Source of the DNA: Tectiglobus sp039183375
GTDB lineage: Bacteria > Pseudomonadota > Alphaproteobacteria > Rhizobiales > Hyphomicrobiaceae
DNA length: 17,920 bases
Assembly: GCA_039183375.1 (NCBI GenBank)
Contig: JBCDBQ010000074.1
Span: forward strand, 1-17,920
Direction of reading: 5' to 3'
Shown: positions 7,767 through 14,672 of the stretch, piece after piece
Numbering within the stretch: position 1 is the stretch's first letter
Layout of the letters: every line of letters starts with the position of its first letter
Position numbers and translations under genes: made by a program
The notes under the pieces: generated by a model
Told to the model about the DNA's origin: nothing
What the model saw: only the letters and a program-made list of their open reading frames with translations
Databases searched by the model: none

Positions 7767-8600
7767 TCAAGCGCCCCTCAGCTGTGTCGATCGATCTTGC
7801 AGGAGGCGGCCCATCATTTCCTTGAGGATCTTTGCTGCAACCATCGCCGTCATATCGTGCAGATCCCGATGCGGGTTCAGCTCGACCAGGTCCGCTCCGA
7901 CCAACGTCCCCTTGAATGTATGCACGATCTTCAGCACATCACGAACCGATAACCCGCCGGGTTCATGATGCGAAACCCCCGGTGCATAAGCAGGGTCCAA
8001 CGCATCCAGGTCTACGCTGAGATAGACAGCACCATCAAACGCAATGTCAGACACGTTGGAGAGATCACGCATCTCATGCATCTCAACACCAAACTTCTGA
8101 GCTTGCTGACGTTGATGAGCATTGACCGTGCGAATGCCGACCTGGACCAAACGCTCGATCTTGCCTGTCTCCATGATCCGCGCAAACGGTGATGCATGAC
8201 TATAAGGGTTGTCATCCATGTTTTCATAGAGATCCGGATGGGCATCGATGTGCAGAACACTCAGTTTCTGAAAGGTGTCTGCATGAGCCTGAATCGCTGG
8301 AAAAGACACGGAATGATCGCCGCCCAAACTAATCACCTGATGTCCATCTAACAGTATGCTACGGACACGATCATGGATCGCCGAAAACGCTGCTTCACCG
8401 GACAATCCTTCCAGATCGACATCCCCGGCATCAATCCACACATCAGGCGAGCTCAGCTCGAATCCGAGCTCGCTAAACAAATTCGCAGAGGGACTAAAGA
8501 AGGCCTTCTTTATCCGCGTGGGCGCCAGGGCAGGCCCGGTCAGAAAGCTCGAATTATTATCCTGGGGAAGACCAAGAACGGCCAAAGGTTTGTCTGTCAT
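7767..8600 (-). CDS. Arginase/agmatinase/formiminoglutamase-family ureohydrolase
   Basis: 277 residues from ATG at 8600, close to the usual 290-310 of ureohydrolases. All manganese-cluster motifs are present: GGDHS with His96, DAHPD with Asp119, His121 and Asp123, and SVDLDALDPAYAPG with Asp197, Asp199 and Asp202. SHASPF (134-139) matches the substrate-loop position seen as SHGTPF or similar in agmatinases, and HEPGG (212-216) follows. The family hydrolyses guanidino or formimino groups of arginine, agmatine, guanidinobutyrate or formiminoglutamate; which one cannot be decided by eye. It is the first gene of a minus-strand cluster, its stop touching the SGNH hydrolase start region, and is divergent from the old yellow enzyme gene across a 224-base spacer with a perfect palindrome. 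Confidence 0.92.
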   Translation of the reverse strand: MTDKPLAVLGLPQDNNSSFLTGPALAPTRIKKAFFSPSANLFSELGFELSSPDVWIDAGDVDLEGLSGEAAFSAIHDRVRSILLDGHQVISLGGDHSVSFPAIQAHADTFQKLSVLHIDAHPDLYENMDDNPYSHASPFARIMETGKIERLVQVGIRTVNAHQRQQAQKFGVEMHEMRDLSNVSDIAFDGAVYLSVDLDALDPAYAPGVSHHEPGGLSVRDVLKIVHTFKGTLVGADLVELNPHRDLHDMTAMVAAKILKEMMGRLLQDRSTQLRGA

Positions 8601-8673
8601 TAGGCATTTCCAGCATGGATCATCAATGCTTACTTACCAGCCCTCAGTGAGATTTGGAAACAAAGTGCACCTG

Positions 8674-8688
8674 CCACGCTATGCGTGG
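8674..8688. promoter_or_regulatory. Perfect 15-bp palindrome in the divergent spacer
   Basis: CCACGCTATGCGTGG has 6-base perfect arms (8674-8679 and 8683-8688) around TAT. It lies 74 bases upstream of the arginase-like start and 137 bases upstream of the old yellow enzyme start, which suits a shared operator. The rest of the 8601-8824 spacer holds a TTGTCA at 8730-8735 as a possible -35 for the plus-strand gene, with only a poor -10 (GTTTAT, 8755-8760, spacing 19). Confidence 0.45.
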
Positions 8689-8824
8689 GAGCGCCTATAG
8701 CAAAGAGCCGCCTGTCTCACCGAATAGTGTTGTCAAATGAGTTCATAGAGAACGGTTTATCCATTGCATCGCCATTCCATCCCGAATTATCAACGCTGTT
8801 TGATGATCGATCGAGGACCTGTTC

Positions 8825-9961
8825 ATGGCGGCGCTATTCCAACCCTTCAAACTTCGCGACGTAGAATTCAAAAACCGTATCGCAGTGTCACCAATGAGCC
8901 AGTATCGCGCGCAGCACGGTCACGCCAACATGTGGCACGCGGTTCATCTTGGGCGGTTCGCATTAGGCGGAGCCGGGCTTGTCTTTGCCGAAGCGACAGC
9001 AGTCGAGGAACGCGGTAGACGCACACATGGCGATCTCGGACTATGGCAAGACGATCAGATCGAATGCCTTTCGCAAATTACATCATTCATCAGCACCGAA
9101 GGCGCAGTCCCAGGCGTCCAGCTCGCGCACGCAGGTCGCAAAGCCTCGGAGCGACGCCCATGGCATGGCGAAACACCTGTCGATGATGTTGATCTGGCAG
9201 AGCGGAATGAGGCGTGTTGGACGGCCATTGCACCCTCAGCCATACCCTATGCTGACGGTTGGCCAACGCCTCAGGAGATGAGCCAGGACGATATCGACAC
9301 TGTCCTTAGAGCGTTTCGCGATGCGGCACGTCGATCGCTTGAAACCGGCTTCAAAGTCATCGAAGTCTACGCCGCCCATGGTTTTCTCGCGCATCAGTTT
9401 CTCTCCCCAATCGCCAATCGACGCACCGATCAATGGGGCGGCAGCGAAACCAACCGACGAAGATTTGTTGTCGAAGTGGCCCGTTCAATCAGATCGGAGT
9501 GGCCGGAGCAGTATCCATTGATATTCCGGCTCTCAGCGACAGATTGGTTAGAAGGTGGGCTGGAGGTCGAAGACACGATCGCAGCCGCACAAGCTTTGAA
9601 GCAAGAAGGCGTTGACATGATCGATTGCTCTTCAGGCGGCATTGGCGGCAAAGAACGACCACGACGCATGGTAATCGAACAAGGATTTCAGGTTCCATTC
9701 GCGCGCCAGGTTCGAGAAGCCGCCGACATGTCATCGATGGCCGTCGGGTTCCTATGGGACGCCGATAAATGCGAGGCAGTTATCGCGAATGGTGACGCCG
9801 ATATGGTGGCACTCGCGCGTGAGCTGCTAGATGATCCGAACTGGCCAATGCATGCCGCGCAGGCGCTTGGATGCAACAGCGATCATGAGCTATGGCCGGT
9901 TGAGTCCGGCTGGTGGTTGATGAAGAGAGAACGCCTCGTCAGCAAACTTGGCATACGCTAG
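8825..9961 (+). CDS. Old yellow enzyme family FMN oxidoreductase (YqjM-like subgroup)
   Basis: 378 residues from ATG at 8825, with GAGGA seven bases upstream. It is an (alpha/beta)8 FMN enzyme: LFQPFKLRDVEFKNRIAVSPM opens the barrel, VQLAHAGRKA (98-107) and SPIANRRTDQWGGS (194-207) are family signatures, and the C-terminal DMVALARELLDDPNWP segment binds the FMN phosphate. Relatives reduce activated C=C bonds with NAD(P)H or are amine dehydrogenases. Two active-site positions differ from YqjM: the flavin-tuning Cys of SPMC is Ser25 (SPMSQY), and the first His of HAAH is Tyr182 (VYAAHG), with His185 retained. A Tyr-x-x-His pair occurs in trimethylamine dehydrogenase. Tyr27 is kept. Family call firm, substrate open. 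Confidence 0.93.
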   Translation: MAALFQPFKLRDVEFKNRIAVSPMSQYRAQHGHANMWHAVHLGRFALGGAGLVFAEATAVEERGRRTHGDLGLWQDDQIECLSQITSFISTEGAVPGVQLAHAGRKASERRPWHGETPVDDVDLAERNEACWTAIAPSAIPYADGWPTPQEMSQDDIDTVLRAFRDAARRSLETGFKVIEVYAAHGFLAHQFLSPIANRRTDQWGGSETNRRRFVVEVARSIRSEWPEQYPLIFRLSATDWLEGGLEVEDTIAAAQALKQEGVDMIDCSSGGIGGKERPRRMVIEQGFQVPFARQVREAADMSSMAVGFLWDADKCEAVIANGDADMVALARELLDDPNWPMHAAQALGCNSDHELWPVESGWWLMKRERLVSKLGIR

Positions 9962-10063
9962 AGAACCAGGTGCACAGGGCATCGAGCCAGGCGAGCAGTC
10001 AGGCTTTCAAGAAGTGCGCCGAAGCGGCTAATGCCCGACCACGACGACCACAGTGATTGACGT
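9958..10063 (-). pseudogene. Possible decayed universal stress protein (UspA) C-terminal fragment
   Basis: On the minus strand, 10029-9958 reads SRFGALLESLTARLARCPVHLVL then TAG. This resembles the UspA ending GS(V)xxRLARxAPCPVxLV with two residues lost before CPV. Just upstream in another frame, 10063-10031 reads TSITVVVVVGH, like the VVVG(S/H) strand that precedes the ATP-binding Gly-rich loop of Usp proteins. The two pieces are joined by a frameshift, and nothing Usp-like precedes them. The stop overlaps the old yellow enzyme stop on the other strand. Short, low-complexity matches like this could be chance, so confidence is low. Confidence 0.3.
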
Positions 10064-10475
10064 GGCCGGGCTGGACATACCTCCCGATGGGAAGTCTCGA
10101 GGAGTGGGAGGTGACACAACCTTACACGCGACATCTCTATAATCTGTGCGAAATTTCCCTTCAATTTTACGCAACTCAGGGAATTTTCAGTGCTCATGCT
10201 GCTGATTACTGTCCATTGGCACCCATAGAGACAAGAACCCGGTTATCGGAGGCACTTGATCGCCCAAACTTTCATCCGCGATCATTTCCTGAAAGACCGT
10301 GGACTGGGGTGTTGCGGGAAAGCTGGGCCCATTGTCAGCCACCGCGTCACTTTGTTGAGGGATACCCTGAGACAGGCTGCGTTTTCCAGGCAGCGCTGTC
10401 GCTTTTGGGCTCTGGTCAAGGCGCCGTTTGACGACTAATAATCTACCGGACGAACGAGGACGAACACTGTGACGG
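10064..10475. other. Stretch without a convincing gene
   Basis: Open frames exist on both strands, but their translations show no recognisable motif, poor composition and no good ribosome binding site, so none is annotated. Visible structure: TATAAT at 10138-10143 without a well-spaced -35; an imperfect dyad GAAATTTCCCT (10150-10160) with AGGGAATTTTC (10178-10188), ten of eleven pairing; and a direct repeat GGACGAAC at 10448-10455 and 10458-10465, one helical turn apart, just before the next gene. It could be a long regulatory leader or eroded gene remains. Confidence 0.5.
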
Positions 10476-11351
10476 ATGATGCCTGTGTGGACTTTCGACA
10501 ATCTGATTGATGACGCGGGAGCCATCCACGACCGGCAGTCAGGTGTATTGCGTTTGCGCTACGGTGCCGATGTCGGAAATACATCATTTACTGACTATAG
10601 CATTCGCAATCTCGGCTTCATCGCGGTTCGCGGGCGACCGGGAAGCTGCCAGATCAGAGCGGCACCCGGTCGCGTCGGTCACCTCGCCTTTAGTGCCCTT
10701 TCGAACCTCGTCAGTAGCCACAAACCTGCAATGGCAGCCTTGGAGTGGTATGACCGCGCATGGCATGAGGAACTACACCGGGGTTCCAAAACTGTGCTTG
10801 AGCGTTTCGTCGAACTCATGCTGACAACGCATGTGCAAGCAAACTCGCCGTTCTCGAGCCAGCCCGTGAAGTGCACAGAATTAGCCAAAGACTCAGCACT
10901 GTCGGGACTACTCAGTTTTTGGAAGGACCAGGGCGGCAGGCTTTCTCTGCGACGCCACAGACACGAACTTGAGGAAATCAGCAAGGCAAAGTTCTTGATT
11001 GTCCGCCGAAGCCAGGACACTCCGCATATTATGGCGGAGCACTACGGCAAGGGCCTTGATCTCTATCCGAGCAAAGGCTGGCGTCAACGCCTGACTGGCC
11101 GCCGCCTGGATGAACAACCAGACATGGCGTTCGGTCGCTGGGTATCGGACAGCTACCGTGACGTCATGATCGTCAGCGAGCCGGTGCTAAGTCGGGTCGA
11201 CGTGACCACCTATGACCCGGCTGCCCGCCTCAAAGTTCGCAAGCAGTACACAAGACTGGCCCTTCCAATCGACAAGACAGCAGTGCTAAGCGGATCGATT
11301 ATCCACAACAGCGCGATCGTCGACGCTGAACTCGGTTACGAACCGAAATAG
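10476..11351 (+). CDS. Uncharacterised protein with a PAS_5-like C-terminal region
   Basis: 291 residues from ATG at 10476; a second ATG follows at once, and no well-spaced ribosome binding site exists (GACGG touches the ATG; GAGGA is 15 bases away), so the start is uncertain. Residues about 1-100 are a mixed alpha/beta region of unknown type; a basic segment lies around 155-180 (LSLRRHRHELEEISKAKFLIVRR). The last third, GLDLYPSKGWRQRLTGRRLDEQPD through QYTRLALPI and LSGSIIHN, follows the order of PAS_5 domains common in Rhizobiales (ligand pocket, TGR..DE, then a sheet strand with xLALPL). It may be a sensory or ligand-binding protein without an output domain. Its 3' end overlaps the convergent GNAT-like gene by 66 bases. 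Confidence 0.62.
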   Translation: MMPVWTFDNLIDDAGAIHDRQSGVLRLRYGADVGNTSFTDYSIRNLGFIAVRGRPGSCQIRAAPGRVGHLAFSALSNLVSSHKPAMAALEWYDRAWHEELHRGSKTVLERFVELMLTTHVQANSPFSSQPVKCTELAKDSALSGLLSFWKDQGGRLSLRRHRHELEEISKAKFLIVRRSQDTPHIMAEHYGKGLDLYPSKGWRQRLTGRRLDEQPDMAFGRWVSDSYRDVMIVSEPVLSRVDVTTYDPAARLKVRKQYTRLALPIDKTAVLSGSIIHNSAIVDAELGYEPK

Positions 11352-12071
11352 ACCATCCATCAGATAATCTCTTGGTATGACGCACAAAGAGAGCTGCATG
11401 CTCTTGTTTGGGAAAGTCACATTGTTGAAGAGCTGTACACCGTCAAAGACGTTTTCGGCGGAGTACCCAACCTTCCAATCCAAACCCTTTGCTATGCTAT
11501 AGTGCCCGATGAGAGCAAAGGATGTGTCGATCGGCCATCTCGTGCAACCAACCGCGCGCGAGGTCCACGGCAAAATCGTTGCTAGCTCCAATCCACGAAA
11601 GTCCGGATGGATCCACAACGCCCCGGTGTAAAGGCAGTATCCTTTGAGGTCGCGTCCTTGTGGAGGAATGATATGGCAAGTCTCGCCCACACCTTTGTCG
11701 CGTCCAGGATCAGCGTAAAAGAAGCGAAGTGACTCCGCCTCCGTTGTGAAATCCGAATTCGTCCAGTCGAAATGACGGACGGAGTATGTCGCTATCACTC
11801 TCCCGTCGCGGTCCCGACCCAGAACGACCGCTCCGTTATGGTTGTTGATCCCGCCCAGTTGAGGTTGAAATGTTGAAGTCAGAGGTGTCCAGGTGTCGAG
11901 GTTCTCGCTGTTCGTCTTCAACAGGTCGCCAAACGTACCAACTTCCAGCGATACGCCAATCCTGGACGCTTCCTGTTCCGCCCTAAAGAAAAACCGTGTG
12001 AGCAACTCCGGGGGACCGTGCTGGATATCGATACTGTCAATGAGTGCGGATTTGCCAACTCCGATAGTCAT
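11286..12071 (-). CDS. Uncharacterised GNAT-like acyltransferase candidate
   Basis: 261 residues from ATG at 12071, with GGGAAGG eight bases upstream; a GTG at 12074 is the alternative. NHNGAVVLGRDRDGRVIATYSVRHFDW (78-103) looks like the paired central strands of an acyltransferase fold. GALWIHPDFRGLELATILPWTSR (150-172) resembles GNAT motif A (strand, then V/I-xP-xxRGxGL-, then helix), although the Q/RxxGxG/A pyrophosphate loop is poorly kept (FRGLELA). N-terminal 75 residues and the C-terminal FPNKSMQLSLCVIPRDYL have no match I know. It converges on and overlaps the PAS_5-like gene and is divergent from an XRE regulator, which probably controls it. The coding frame is well used but the family assignment is tentative. 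Confidence 0.6.
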   Translation of the reverse strand: MTIGVGKSALIDSIDIQHGPPELLTRFFFRAEQEASRIGVSLEVGTFGDLLKTNSENLDTWTPLTSTFQPQLGGINNHNGAVVLGRDRDGRVIATYSVRHFDWTNSDFTTEAESLRFFYADPGRDKGVGETCHIIPPQGRDLKGYCLYTGALWIHPDFRGLELATILPWTSRAVGCTRWPIDTSFALIGHYSIAKGLDWKVGYSAENVFDGVQLFNNVTFPNKSMQLSLCVIPRDYLMDGLFRFVTEFSVDDRAVVDNRSA

Positions 12072-12116
12072 CACTAGAACCTTCCCATGCCAGTTGAGTG
12101 CACAGGATCGTTCTAA

Positions 12117-12135
12117 TTCTCCACCAAGTGGAGAA
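12117..12135. promoter_or_regulatory. Perfect 19-bp dyad, probable XRE operator
   Basis: TTCTCCACCAAGTGGAGAA: arms 12117-12124 and 12128-12135 are perfect 8-base reverse complements around CAA. It lies 46-64 bases upstream of the GNAT-like start and about 100 bases upstream of the XRE gene, in their divergent spacer. Size and symmetry suit a dimeric helix-turn-helix repressor. A possible minus-strand promoter (TTGGTG, 17 bases, TATCTC) lies upstream of it with respect to the GNAT-like gene, placing the dyad near the transcription start. Confidence 0.6.
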
Positions 12136-12168
12136 GAGTCGTTGGAAACACTTAACGGGAGATAATTA

Positions 12169-12186
12169 TGGTGGAATTATTCACCA
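12169..12186. promoter_or_regulatory. Second dyad in the XRE/GNAT-like spacer
   Basis: TGGTG (12169-12173) and CACCA (12182-12186) flank an AT-rich 8-base centre. The half-sites share the TCCAC/GTGGA core of the dyad at 12117-12135, which suggests a weaker second binding site for the same regulator. It overlaps the -35 of the candidate minus-strand promoter and is just upstream of the XRE transcription region. Confidence 0.4.
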
Positions 12187-12233
12187 ATCTGTCTATTTAG
12201 TTGATACGAACGAAATTGATTCAAGTGAGTAAG

Positions 12234-12665
12234 ATGGTTCATACCCAGCACCGCCAGCGACCCATTGATGTCAACAGGCTTATCGGCGAGCGATTGAGGG
12301 TTCGCCGGCAGCTACTCGGCATCACTCAGAAAGAGCTTGCAGATCGTGTTGGGCTGGCCTTTCAAATGGTCAGCAAATACGAAACTGGCCAAAGCACAAT
12401 TACGGTGTTTCGACTGCAGAAGTTTGCAGACGAGCTGCAGGTCCCCCTGGATTATCTCATCCAGGGCATTGGTGACATCAATGAGATGCCGGACGACATG
12501 ATCTCAATGCTTGCAGATCGCGACAACACCGAAGTCCTTAAGCTATTCGGAGAGATCAATGATCCTGCGGTCCGCGCGGCGTTTCTGCAGATGCTGCGCA
12601 CATACCATCACCAGGCGAGTGCAGCCCTGATCGAGGATGCTCCAATCGTCCAAGCACTCAAGTAG
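12234..12665 (+). CDS. XRE-family helix-turn-helix transcriptional regulator
   Basis: 143 residues from ATG at 12234. AAGTGAG four bases upstream favours this ATG over the in-frame TTG at 12201, which has no ribosome binding site. The Cro/CI-type domain spans about residues 16-76: IGERLRVRRQLLGITQKELADRVGLAFQMVSKYETGQSTITVFRLQKFADELQVPLDYL, with the recognition helix around LAFQMVSKYETG. The C-terminal 65 residues are helical and acidic, with no recognised sensor or peptidase domain; they may mediate dimerisation. It is divergent from the GNAT-like gene over a spacer with two related dyads, the usual arrangement for an autoregulating local repressor. Similar compact XRE regulators are frequent in alphaproteobacteria. 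The inducer is unknown. Confidence 0.92.
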   Translation: MVHTQHRQRPIDVNRLIGERLRVRRQLLGITQKELADRVGLAFQMVSKYETGQSTITVFRLQKFADELQVPLDYLIQGIGDINEMPDDMISMLADRDNTEVLKLFGEINDPAVRAAFLQMLRTYHHQASAALIEDAPIVQALK

Positions 12666-12871
12666 CCGCCTATTGAGCGTTTGAATCCATCGTATTTTTT
12701 GAGACTGCATGCATGACTAGAAGAGGCTGGCTGCTTCAACCGGTTCTCCCAACAACATGTGATTGTGCTGCATCGTTATTAGCAACCTCGGAGAGAGGTG
12801 CTGTGTGAACGGCATAGAACTGCGTCTCTGTTATCTAGGTTCTGGGAACTGGTAGATTTAAACTGTACGAT

Positions 12872-12890
12872 TGGGCGTAACACTCGCCCA
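12872..12890 (+). promoter_or_regulatory. Dyad in the leader of the MFS transporter gene
   Basis: TGGGCG (12872-12877) and CGCCCA (12885-12890) are perfect arms around a 7-base centre, ending 25 bases before the chosen ATG. The 12666-12870 part of this gap also has short dyads ACCTC/GAGGT (12785-12799) and GTTC/GAAC (12839-12849), and no clear promoter. The role, operator or RNA hairpin, is unknown. If translation began at the TTG at 12871 this dyad would be coding. Confidence 0.35.
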
Positions 12891-12915
12891 TAAGTCCGAG
12901 ATCAGACCGCAGCCA

Positions 12916-14247
12916 ATGACCTCAGAGTCGTCGTCATCACCTGCCCAACCGGCAGCCAAAAGCAACGCCGCTATCGGCACCCTTCTCATTGGTGTGGCAC
13001 TTCTCATGTTGGGAAACGGACTGCAGGGCAGTCTGCTGGGCTTGCGCGCCGCGTCAGAGGGCTTCTCAAACACTGTCATTGGCTTTGTGATGGCAAGTTT
13101 CTTCGGTGGTTTCCTCTTAGGCGCAACCGCAACGGTTAGAACGGTGCAGCGCGTTGGACATGTAAGAACCTTCGCCGCCTTAGCCGCCATCGCTTCAGTT
13201 GCCATCCTCGCGCATGGAATGTTTGTCTCGCCACTTGTATGGGCGATGCTCCGCTTTGTAACCGGAGTTTGCTATGCTGGCGTGTTCGTGGTCGCGGAAA
13301 GTTGGCTGAATGACTCGGCAACGAACGAATCTCGCGGTCAGCTTCTCTCGATCTACATGCTCACGGCTTTTGCCGGCATGGGTGGTGGTCAGCTGTTACT
13401 CAATCTGGCTCAACCAGAAGATATCGACCTGTTTATTCTGGTATCAGTTCTGATCTCGGTTTCAATTGTGCCGATGCTTCTCAGTACGGCACCTGCACCA
13501 CAGGCTACTCAGCAAGTTACAGCGCCCTCCGTTCCTCAGCTTTCCACACTTATCAGCGTATATAGGGCGTCACCACTCGGAGTTGTCGGCACCTTCGCAG
13601 CCGGCTTGATCAACGGCACTATTCTCGGCATGGGTGTTGTCTACGCGCTGGAACGTGGGTTCTCTGTCGAAGGCGCTGCCTATTTCATGAGTGTCATCAT
13701 CGCAGGCGCGACGCTATTACAATTCCCAATCGGTAAGCTTTCGGACGCCTTCGATCGACGCCGCGTGATAACCGGCGTATCCTTCGCAGCCGCGGCCTTA
13801 GCGCTCACGGCAGTTATCATTGGCGATGGCCCCGAGTTCTGGATCTTGGTGCTACTTTCTGGCGGCATGTCACTGAGCCTCCACACGCTGTCCATCGCTT
13901 ACACAAACGACTATCTCGAGCCGACAGAAATGATTGGTGCAAGTGGGCTTCTCGTGCTGGTCCTTGGCGTGGGTTCAGTTGCAGGACCATTGCTCGTTGG
14001 ACCAATGCTCAGCTTCTTCGGGGCATCCGGCTTTTTCCTTCAGATCGCTATCGTGCATATCGCGCTCTCATTGTTTGCGCTATGGCGGATGTCGCAACGC
14101 CCGCCGCTGGAGCAGGATGCCCAAGGCCCCTATATCGCGCTCCACACGGCCCCATCGTCGGTTGTGATCGAAGCTGCCGAAGAGGTACACTCAGAGCAAT
14201 TGGCGGAGATAGCGGCTGAGGACAGTGACAAGTCAGATAACAACTGA
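12916..14247 (+). CDS. Major facilitator superfamily transporter (YcaD-like)
   Basis: 443 residues from ATG at 12916. The frame is open back to TTG at 12871, but those 15 residues are polar, lie across a dyad and have no ribosome binding site. A short Ser/Ala/Pro-rich cytoplasmic N-terminus precedes a regular series of about twelve hydrophobic segments, with a basic loop (RTVQRVGHVR) between helices 2 and 3 where MFS proteins carry motif A. The signature LRFVTGVCYAGVFVVAESWLN matches YcaD-type transporters. A second motif A-like loop, GKLSDAFDRRRV, starts the second half. The C-terminus is acidic and cytoplasmic (residues about 400-443). It is an inner-membrane secondary transporter; substrate and direction unknown. 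It converges on the CxxC protein gene, 115 bases away. Confidence 0.93.
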   Translation: MTSESSSSPAQPAAKSNAAIGTLLIGVALLMLGNGLQGSLLGLRAASEGFSNTVIGFVMASFFGGFLLGATATVRTVQRVGHVRTFAALAAIASVAILAHGMFVSPLVWAMLRFVTGVCYAGVFVVAESWLNDSATNESRGQLLSIYMLTAFAGMGGGQLLLNLAQPEDIDLFILVSVLISVSIVPMLLSTAPAPQATQQVTAPSVPQLSTLISVYRASPLGVVGTFAAGLINGTILGMGVVYALERGFSVEGAAYFMSVIIAGATLLQFPIGKLSDAFDRRRVITGVSFAAAALALTAVIIGDGPEFWILVLLSGGMSLSLHTLSIAYTNDYLEPTEMIGASGLLVLVLGVGSVAGPLLVGPMLSFFGASGFFLQIAIVHIALSLFALWRMSQRPPLEQDAQGPYIALHTAPSSVVIEAAEEVHSEQLAEIAAEDSDKSDNN

Positions 14248-14272
14248 TCGATATACAGGTGCTGTCTGAGGC

Positions 14273-14300
14273 AAGATGGAGTTCGTTATCCAGCCATCTT
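14273..14300. terminator. Hairpin between convergent genes
   Basis: AAGATGG (14273-14279) and CCATCTT (14294-14300) pair perfectly around a 14-base loop and are followed on the plus strand by TTC. It starts 26 bases after the MFS stop and lies before the end of the convergent CxxC gene. The loop is long and the T-tract short, so it is only a weak terminator candidate. Confidence 0.4.
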
Positions 14301-14362
14301 TCTGAGGCGTCCATTCATCAGTCTGACATTCATTTCAACTGCAGGAAGCCTTTGCGAGAACA

Positions 14363-14665
14363 TCACTTTGCAGAACGCAACCAGGCGCGCAGTGGATCCG
14401 GAGACTGTCGCGACCGAGGCAGGGCCGCCGCGACTTGTTCATCAGTCGGCCCAGCGCCATCGAGACTTCGAAAGCACGCAATGGTTGGCTTGACAGGATT
14501 GCCATGTCGTTTCGCTGCCAATGACAAAGGCTCGTGATCCCTCGCACCACAATGGGCACAAGCCCAACCGAGTCGCGCCATTAAGGCCGTTGCTTCACCT
14601 TCGGGATACATCTGCATCAGCTCAACAATAAGTGTCGATCCGCGGATGCCGTCGGGAGTGCCCAT
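14363..14665 (-). CDS. Small CxxC (zinc-ribbon-like) protein, unknown function
   Basis: 100 residues from ATG at 14665 (GTG at 14668 is the alternative), seven bases after the LarA-like stop, so probably translationally coupled to it; the ribosome binding site is weak. The frame continues open upstream inside the LarA-like gene, but that part is a shadow of the larger gene. Residues 9-32 form a likely helix (GSTLIVELMQMYPEGEATALMARL). They are followed by W34-A-C36-A-H-C39-G, a CxxC knuckle, and a basic HEPLSLAAKRHG segment. Only one CxxC pair is evident, so metal binding would need other ligands (His44, His54, Cys64) or a dimer. No family recognised. Position suggests a partner or regulator of the LarA-like protein. 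Confidence 0.68.
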   Translation of the reverse strand: MGTPDGIRGSTLIVELMQMYPEGEATALMARLGWACAHCGARDHEPLSLAAKRHGNPVKPTIACFRSLDGAGPTDEQVAAALPRSRQSPDPLRAWLRSAK

Positions 14666-14672
14666 CACACTT

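Noticed and set aside
10111..10143. Promoter GTGACA ... TATAAT before the PAS_5-like gene
   Set aside because: Spacing is 21 bases and the -35 is weak; only the TATAAT is worth noting.
10057..10525. Open frames on both strands (about 124 residues plus, 112 residues minus) in the gap after the old yellow enzyme gene
   Set aside because: They overlap each other antisense, have poor start contexts and composition, and show no domain or motif.
12201..12233. TTG start 33 bases upstream for the XRE regulator
   Set aside because: No ribosome binding site, whereas AAGTGAG precedes the ATG at 12234.
11286..12665. Toxin-antitoxin interpretation of the GNAT-like/XRE pair
   Set aside because: Known GNAT toxins are about 160-180 residues and pair cotranscribed with ribbon-helix-helix antitoxins; here the genes are divergent and the protein is 261 residues with a poor acetyl-CoA loop.
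14335..14559. 74-residue minus-strand frame overlapping the CxxC protein gene
   Set aside because: The overlapping 100-residue frame has a CxxC motif, a helix pattern and coupling to the LarA-like gene; this one has none.
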